A program made the position numbers and the translations under genes. Positions 7,115 to 11,916 of a stretch of 14,510 nucleotides of DNA are shown piece after piece. Below the pieces are notes generated by a model that did no database searches, was not told the origin of the DNA, and was given only the letters and a program-made list of their open reading frames with translations. Positions within the stretch are counted from its first letter, which is position 1. Every line of letters starts with the position of its first letter. The stretch comes from Verrucomicrobiota bacterium (lineage in GTDB: Bacteria; Verrucomicrobiota; Verrucomicrobiia; Limisphaerales; UBA11320), in NCBI GenBank assembly GCA_016871475.1, contig VHDG01000014.1:1-14510 (forward strand), written 5' to 3'.

Positions 7115-8362
7115 TCACGCAATCAGCCTCTTCTTCAGTTCCGCTTCATTCAACTTCATGCCCAACCCCGGCGCATCGGACAGAATCACGTGCCCGTCTT
7201 CCAAGCGGTCGAGCGGCTCGAAAAGTGTTTCGGGCCAGCTCTGCCACGAACTGGCCGGATGCTCCTGGAAAAACAGGTTGGGAATCACCGCGTTGATATG
7301 CGAAGCGGCGCGGATTGCGACGGGAGAAACATGGCCGTGCGTCGCGATGCGAATGCCCATGCCTTCCGCCAGCGACGTCATCTTCAAGGTTTCAAGGATG
7401 CCGCAATTCCAGGCCACTTCTGGCTGAATGAAACTCAGCACGCCGCTCGCGACCGCGTTGGCCGCCTGCTCGATCGTCTCGAAATGTTCTCCCGTCGAAA
7501 TCGGAATGGACGTGGATGCCGCAACCGCTTTCAGATCATCGGGATCGTCCGGCCGGGTCGTCGGCTCCTCGAAGAAGACCGGTTTGAATGGCTCCATCGC
7601 TTTCGCCATCTGCTTCGCCCCTTCCACACTCATGCGCCAATGGCCGTCGCAGCCAATCTTGTAGTCCTCTCCCAGAACATTGCGTAACCGAGTCAGATAC
7701 TTCTCCGTCGCTTTGATGTCTTCCGAACGGGGCAGGTCCTGGATGCGCTCACCCACCGTGCGCCAGGGAAGCGTGACAAACGGATCGCACTTGAGCATCT
7801 GGATGCCCCTGGCTTTGGCAGCGGCCATCTTCTCGATCGACCTTTCCAGGTCGAATGCGCCCCAAGTCTGATAGACGGGGATGCGGGTGCGCAGTGCGCC
7901 GCCCAGCAGATCGTAGATCGGCTTACCGGCCACCTTGCCCGCGATATCCCACATGGCGATTTCCATGGCGGCGATCGCGCTGGTCCAAAACCGTCCTTTT
8001 CCCAGAGGCTTGAACTTCTGAACAAAAGCGTTGATGCCGAGAGGATTCGTTCCAATGAGCGAGGCTGCGATCTTGAGAATCTCGGTGCGGACGGCCCGGC
8101 CTGACTCCGCCGATTCACAAAATCCTTCGCCGATCCCCTCGACACCCTGATCGGTTCGGATTCGAGTCAACACCCAGAGTCCACCCCCGGGGTAGGAGAC
8201 CAGCAGCGGCTCCGCCGTGACGATCTTGATCTTCACTCCCTGATTGGCCACTGGCAGCCTGGCCTCGGCCGAGGCTGCCCTGGTCAGCGCCAGTGGCATG
8301 GCCGCCGACACGGCTGCGGCTCCGACCATCGCATCCTTCATGAACGTTCGACGAGTAGTCAT
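7115..8362 (-). CDS. Tat-exported mandelate racemase / sugar-acid dehydratase homologue (enolase superfamily)
   Basis: This is a 415-residue protein. The ATG at 8362 is preferred over the upstream in-frame start because it places a twin-arginine signal at the very N-terminus (TRRTFMKDAMVG, then Ala-rich to residue 32); longer versions would add 27 residues encoded by the repeat element. Residues 43-160 are the MR/MLE N-terminal capping domain and 170-390 the barrel. Metal ligands are recognisable as D239 (CDGHWRM, with H241), E265 (FFEEP) and E292 (TGEH). K191-C-D193 (MLKCDPF) and the THGHVSP motif (H342/H344) match the galactonate/mannonate dehydratase-like side of the superfamily. These enzymes abstract the proton alpha to a carboxylate and eliminate water from aldonic acids. 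Substrate cannot be read from sequence. Its upstream region is a repeat of that before the propeller gene. Confidence 0.9.
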   Translation of the reverse strand: MTTRRTFMKDAMVGAAAVSAAMPLALTRAASAEARLPVANQGVKIKIVTAEPLLVSYPGGGLWVLTRIRTDQGVEGIGEGFCESAESGRAVRTEILKIAASLIGTNPLGINAFVQKFKPLGKGRFWTSAIAAMEIAMWDIAGKVAGKPIYDLLGGALRTRIPVYQTWGAFDLERSIEKMAAAKARGIQMLKCDPFVTLPWRTVGERIQDLPRSEDIKATEKYLTRLRNVLGEDYKIGCDGHWRMSVEGAKQMAKAMEPFKPVFFEEPTTRPDDPDDLKAVAASTSIPISTGEHFETIEQAANAVASGVLSFIQPEVAWNCGILETLKMTSLAEGMGIRIATHGHVSPVAIRAASHINAVIPNLFFQEHPASSWQSWPETLFEPLDRLEDGHVILSDAPGLGMKLNEAELKKRLIA

Positions 8363-8381
8363 GTGGCGTTTCCCGGTTTGG

Positions 8382-8459
8382 TACTGATAGCAATTTGCTT
8401 TTTCAAAGGAAGTCGACGATGGCAGTCCGGAAAACCGAGGCAATCAGAAAGTTCCTCTG
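8382..8459 (-). repeat. Copy 1 of a duplicated upstream element
   Basis: Ending 19 bp before the dehydratase ATG, this 78-bp stretch is about 80% identical to 10201-10278 ahead of the propeller gene. The best conserved parts on the minus strand are AGAGGAACTTTCT at the far end, TCCGGAC in the middle and TTGAAAAAGCAAATT.CTATCA at the near end. The last of these has a TTGAAA hexamer 17 bp before TACCAA, a possible but unconvincing -35/-10 pair. An 18-codon frame (RNFLIASVFRTAIVDFL, TGA at 8408-8406) aligns codon for codon with copy 2. It may be a shared promoter or leader, the tail of a lost gene, or a mobile-element end. Confidence 0.7.
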
Positions 8460-8479
8460 AACCGGGTGTGGGAAGGAGC

Positions 8480-8618
8480 CTGCCTTCACGGATGGTGGGT
8501 ACGAAGCCGGGCCGCGGCCAGCAGCGACACCGGCGTGACTCCAGCCAATGCGGCCCCTCGGTCCAAGTCGCAAACAGTCGCGGCGGGAGAGTTCCCATGA
8601 TTCTCGCTCGATGGTCAT
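8480..8618 (-). pseudogene. Frameshifted Tat-signal N-terminus of a lost exported protein
   Basis: ATG at 8618, preceded by CTGAAAGGA as a Shine-Dalgarno and 26 bp after the stop of the propeller gene, opens MTIERESWELSRRDCLRLG. This carries a twin-arginine motif (SRRDCLR). The expected hydrophobic part, ALAGVTPVSLLAAARLR, is in the neighbouring frame, so one frameshift lies near 8566-8575. That frame ends at THHP and TGA, and the original frame runs into the repeat element. No body of the protein follows. The N-terminus resembles those of DUF1501 and similar Tat substrates of Verrucomicrobiota and planctomycetes, but it is too short to assign. It looks like the start of a third operon gene removed by deletion. 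Confidence 0.6.
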
Positions 8619-8644
8619 TGACGTATTCCTTTCAGGGAAGCTCT

Positions 8645-10156
8645 CTACTCAGCAATCTGTACGGTGTAAAGAGTCGCGTTCCGCAACCGGAGTCGAAGCT
8701 GCGCCGTCTGCCCGATTCGCTGTTTGATTTCCGGAGACTTCCACTTCGCTCGCCATGCCATCTCGTTCATATTGCTCAGCATCGCGGCATCCATGCCAGA
8801 AAGTCCGGCAATCGGCTGGCCGTCGGCGTCCAGCACTTCAATCGAGACCTCGCCGTCACGGGCGTCGGCGTTGAGCATGATCTCCGGCGAGGTCAACTTG
8901 AACGGCTTCGTCACGATTGTGCCCGGCTTATCCGCCGCGCGCAGTCCGGCGAAACGGTCCAGCGGCAACTTGGCGAGACCAATCGCCATCTCCCGCTTCG
9001 GTTGAAAGATTTCAGCAACACCGTGCCGCTCGTTGGCCCCGCCGTAGTAGATCCAATGTTCCTGGTCGCGTGTGATGATCCAGCTCGACGGAAACACCAT
9101 GTCCTTGTCCCAGGCGTTGTCACCGCCACGTTCGACAAGCGGCTGCTCCGTGTAAATCGCGCCGAGATCCCAGTTCACGGCATCCCGGCTGGTGGCCAGA
9201 TAGGTGTTCACGACGTCGCGTTCGTGCCGCTTGGCATGGTCAGTGGTCTGGCCTTCGCTGAAGTCATTCGGCCACTCATAGATGGAGAACAATCCGAAGT
9301 GCAGGCCGCTGTACTGCCAGTCGGTCATCGTGTAGATCTGTCGACGTTTGTGCTCGTCGGTTCCTTCGCGATCTAGTTTCCATTCACGGACCGTCGTCCA
9401 GGCCGCCGGGGAATTCTCGACGTCTGGATTGGTCATCATTCGCATGCCGCGAATCTCGCCAGGTCCGCCCCCGCCGCCATAGTCGGTTCGCGTGAACAGG
9501 CGGTAAAGGCGGGCCGGTTCATCCCAGATCAGGCAGTTCGTAAAGTCCGCGGCCCGCCCCGTGACCGGCTTGCCTTCGTGATAGGGAGTCCACTCGATTC
9601 CATCTGCTGAGTGAGCCAGGCAGGCGCCATTGGGGAATCCAGGCCGAGCGCCGTCGTATCCCGCTTTATACCGATTCCGCGGATCGGTGGCGTGTGGATC
9701 GAGTGTGACGACAATGTTGTAGTCGCCATTCGAATACAGCCCTTTCAGTTCGCTGATCAGATCGAAGTCGATGCCATCGCGCGACTCGCAGTAGCCATAG
9801 CGCATGAACTTGTGAACCTCAGTCCCCTCCAGCGCCTTGCCAGGTGGCAAGCCAGGAAAGACGCGACACCACATCTGAATGATGCCGCGCGACCCGTCGT
9901 ACAGGGCGGACGCGTAGATGGACGCTTTCAAGGGAACTCGATTCCCCTGTGGAGCACGCTGCCAGAAGCGGACCGGTTGCGCCCCGTTCGCCTTTGTGGC
10001 CGTGTTCCAGACTCGATGCACTCCGTCACTTGATTCAACGGCGTGATTGTCGGCGAACAAGTGTTTTTTCCGTTTCGCCTCTCCGGCCATGGCGACGGAC
10101 AAGCAAGGAAAAAGGATCATCCAGGCAATCGTCAGTCGCGAACGCAGTGAACTCAT
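8645..10156 (-). CDS. Secreted five-bladed beta-propeller glycosidase-like protein
   Basis: This is a 503-residue protein from the ATG at 10156, chosen because it starts a clean signal peptide (MSSLRSRLTIAWMILF...AMA, cleaved near residue 24) and has GAAAGGGA about 6 bp upstream. A TTG 23 codons further up is unlikely and lies inside the repeat element. The mature protein is rich in Trp, Tyr and Asp, with repeated blade-like strings: IIQMWCRVFPG, YGYCESRDGIDFD, CLAHSADGIEWTP, RLYRLFTRTDYGGG, YLATSRDAVNWD, DKDMVFPSSWI and HWIYYGGANERHG. S(R/A)DG(I)xW-type repeats are typical of GH32/GH43/GH62-like propellers. The last 110 residues form a beta-sandwich (EVSIEVLDADGQPIAGLSG). I infer glycan binding or hydrolysis outside the cytoplasm; catalytic acids cannot be assigned with confidence. 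It is followed at 26 bp by the Tat-signal remnant. Confidence 0.82.
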   Translation of the reverse strand: MSSLRSRLTIAWMILFPCLSVAMAGEAKRKKHLFADNHAVESSDGVHRVWNTATKANGAQPVRFWQRAPQGNRVPLKASIYASALYDGSRGIIQMWCRVFPGLPPGKALEGTEVHKFMRYGYCESRDGIDFDLISELKGLYSNGDYNIVVTLDPHATDPRNRYKAGYDGARPGFPNGACLAHSADGIEWTPYHEGKPVTGRAADFTNCLIWDEPARLYRLFTRTDYGGGGGPGEIRGMRMMTNPDVENSPAAWTTVREWKLDREGTDEHKRRQIYTMTDWQYSGLHFGLFSIYEWPNDFSEGQTTDHAKRHERDVVNTYLATSRDAVNWDLGAIYTEQPLVERGGDNAWDKDMVFPSSWIITRDQEHWIYYGGANERHGVAEIFQPKREMAIGLAKLPLDRFAGLRAADKPGTIVTKPFKLTSPEIMLNADARDGEVSIEVLDADGQPIAGLSGMDAAMLSNMNEMAWRAKWKSPEIKQRIGQTAQLRLRLRNATLYTVQIAE

Positions 10157-10200
10157 CGAGTTCCCTTTCAGGTAGGTGGTAGTGTGACTCACCCAGTTAC

Positions 10201-10278
10201 CATTGATAGGAATTTGCTTTTTCAATGCGAATCGACCATGCCGGTCCGGAGAAGTACGGGCAATAGAAAGTTCCTCTG
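10201..10278 (-). repeat. Copy 2 of a duplicated upstream element
   Basis: This copy ends 44 bp before the propeller gene's ATG. It shares with 8382-8459 the blocks AGAGGAACTTTCT, TCCGGAC and TTGAAAAAGCAAATT, plus GGAAGGAG just beyond, where copy 1 has about 10 extra bases. The frame RNFLLPVLLRTGMVDSH with TGA corresponds codon for codon to copy 1: CTA/CTG, ACC/ACT and GAT/GAC are synonymous changes. A TTGAAA hexamer is followed after 17 bp by TGGTAA, which is a poor -10. Because the rest of the two genes is unrelated, the repeat must have moved or been copied with this segment alone. Confidence 0.7.
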
Positions 10279-10299
10279 GGAAGGAGGCTGCAGAGTCGA

Positions 10300-10322
10300 G
10301 GCTGTAGGCTGTAGGCTGTAGG
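10300..10322. repeat. Heptamer tandem repeat, GGCTGTA x3
   Basis: Three perfect head-to-tail copies of GGCTGTA run from 10300 to 10320, then a partial GG. It lies just upstream of repeat-element copy 2, in the same spacer as the second heptamer array. A 7-bp period is a multiple neither of a codon nor of a helical turn. Arrays of this type (short tandem heptamers) usually arise by replication slippage and are found in non-coding DNA. Confidence 0.85.
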
Positions 10323-10366
10323 TGGAAGGCGATCAGTCAGAGCAGCCCCACCTCGACGCCGTTTTC

Positions 10367-10430
10367 CAACAACCAACAACCAACAACCAACAACTAACAA
10401 CGAACCAAGAACTAAGAACCAACATCGAAC
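10367..10430. repeat. Heptamer tandem repeat, CAACAAC-type, nine units
   Basis: Nine 7-bp units are in strict register: four perfect CAACAAC, then TAACAAC, GAACCAA, GAACTAA, GAACCAA and CATCGAA. Units become more diverged toward the stop of the DUF1501 gene (10437). One strand is almost only A and C. Translation of the other strand yields a false hydrophobic repeat (LLVVGCWLLVVG) that should not be called as a gene. Confidence 0.85.
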
Positions 10431-10436
10431 CACCCC

Positions 10437-11888
10437 CTAAATAATTTCCAAAATCGGACGACCGTAATCAATTTCCAGCCTCTTCCGTCCGGGGATTTCC
10501 AACTGCCTCGAATCCAAGCCTAGCTGCCGGAGGATCGTGGCATGAACATCCGTGACGTAGCGGCGGTTCTCCACAGCGTGGAATCCAATCTCATCCGTCG
10601 CGCCGTGAACGACGCCTCCCTTCAACCCTCCTCCAGCCATCCAGATGCTGAACCCGTAAATATGATGATCGCGACCGTCGGATCCTTGCGACCCCGGCGT
10701 TCTGCCGAACTCCGTTGCGAAAACCACGAGGGTCTCTTCCAACATCCCTCGACGGGCCAGATCCTCCAAGAGGCCCGCTGCCGGCTGGTCGACCGCGAGC
10801 GCCTGGGCGGTGTGATTGGCCTTCAGACCGCTATGCGCGTCCCAGGCCCCTGCCCCCACGCCGCCGTGTTGGATCTGGATGAACCGCACCCCTCGTTCCA
10901 CCAGCCGTCGAGCCGCGAGCAATTGCATCCCAAACTCGCGGCAATGCGGATGATTCAGTCCGTAAAGGTTTCGTGTCGCTTCCGATTCCTTCGAAAAATC
11001 AATCGCGTCCGGGATGGAGCGCTGCATGCGGAACGCCAGCTCATACGACGCGATCCGGGCTGCCATCGCCGGGTCGGATGGATATTCCACACCGCGTAAT
11101 GCGTTGAGCCGATCGATGAGAGGAAATCCAATGCGCTGCTCCATCTCGGTCATTCCGCCTTCCGTCTTGCCAAAATCTATCGGATTCGCCGGATCGATCC
11201 GGAGAGGAACCGCGTCATGAGCCGGGCCCAGATAGTGTCCGTCGCGACGATTCCAGTATTCGCGTGCGCCCATCGAAACGAACTGCGGCAGATTGTCGTT
11301 CAACGAACCCAACCCATAATGCACCCATGCGCCCAGGGTCGGAAAATCACCATCGTTCTGATGGCGACCGGAATGAAATTGCGTTTGCGCTCCATGATTG
11401 CTGTCGGTCGTCCAGAGGGAGCGCACGATTGCCAGGCGATCCGCTTGCTGAGCGATAAAAGGAAACCAGTCGCTGATCTCCAAGCCGGACTGGCCATGTT
11501 TTCGAAAACCAACCTGCAAGGGATACAGTTGATTGCGTTGGTTTCCGTTGGCGTCTGGAACCACCAGTCGCTCGATTGCGAGGCGCTTCGGATCTTGCAC
11601 ACCGGCGTAGGGCGTCTCGGAAATAGATTTTCCGGCATATCGATTCAGCATCGGCTTCGGATCAAAGCTCTCCATGTGGCTCACGCCCCCGTTCATGAAG
11701 AGCCAGATCACGCTTTTCGCCTTTGGTGTGAAATGAGGCCCCTGCCCGCGAGCGGCGGAAGCGCCCGATGCTCTCGCCTGATCCCGATGAAGCGCCGCGC
11801 CAAGAGCGACGCCCGTGAACCCCATTCCCAAGTCAGCGAGAAAGGTTCTTCTGCTCCGAAAGCGCGCTGGATTTTGATCGAATGTCAT
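10437..11888 (-). CDS. DUF1501 family protein, Tat-exported, alkaline-phosphatase-like fold
   Basis: This is a 483-residue protein of normal length for DUF1501. It has a twin-arginine signal near the N-terminus (RSRRTFLADLGMGFTGVALG; R13, R14), so it is exported folded. The family is recognised from KSVIWLFMNGGVSHMESFDP (about 58-77), the WTTDSNHGAQTQFHSGRHQN block, and the C-terminal VVFATEFGRTPGSQG...DGRDHH (about residues 389-409). The Asp and His residues there correspond to metal ligands of the alkaline phosphatase/sulfatase-like fold, and are followed by GGGLKGGVVHGATDEIG. DUF1501 genes are commonly paired with PSCyt2/PSD1 genes in Verrucomicrobiota and planctomycetes; that is the case here, with the upstream gene ending 28 bp before this ATG, so they are probably cotranscribed. 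The biochemical activity of the family is not established. No clear Shine-Dalgarno is visible. Confidence 0.93.
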   Translation of the reverse strand: MTFDQNPARFRSRRTFLADLGMGFTGVALGAALHRDQARASGASAARGQGPHFTPKAKSVIWLFMNGGVSHMESFDPKPMLNRYAGKSISETPYAGVQDPKRLAIERLVVPDANGNQRNQLYPLQVGFRKHGQSGLEISDWFPFIAQQADRLAIVRSLWTTDSNHGAQTQFHSGRHQNDGDFPTLGAWVHYGLGSLNDNLPQFVSMGAREYWNRRDGHYLGPAHDAVPLRIDPANPIDFGKTEGGMTEMEQRIGFPLIDRLNALRGVEYPSDPAMAARIASYELAFRMQRSIPDAIDFSKESEATRNLYGLNHPHCREFGMQLLAARRLVERGVRFIQIQHGGVGAGAWDAHSGLKANHTAQALAVDQPAAGLLEDLARRGMLEETLVVFATEFGRTPGSQGSDGRDHHIYGFSIWMAGGGLKGGVVHGATDEIGFHAVENRRYVTDVHATILRQLGLDSRQLEIPGRKRLEIDYGRPILEII

Positions 11889-11916
11889 GCAGGAAGAGTT
11901 GGAATCGTGCAGTGCA

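Noticed and set aside
8436..8459. Possible sigma-54 promoter in AGGAACTTTCT.ATTGCC of the duplicated element
   Set aside because: The spacing between GG and GC is 11 bases in one copy and 12 in the other, not the required 10, and TGGCAC is not matched.
10300..10430. Possible CRISPR array
   Set aside because: The units are 7 bp with no spacers; there is no 23-47 bp repeat and no cas-like gene.
10197..10433. Minus-strand 78-codon frame with apparent membrane segment LLVVGCWLLVVG
   Set aside because: The hydrophobic stretch is only the translation of the CAACAAC heptamer repeat, and the rest is the duplicated element.
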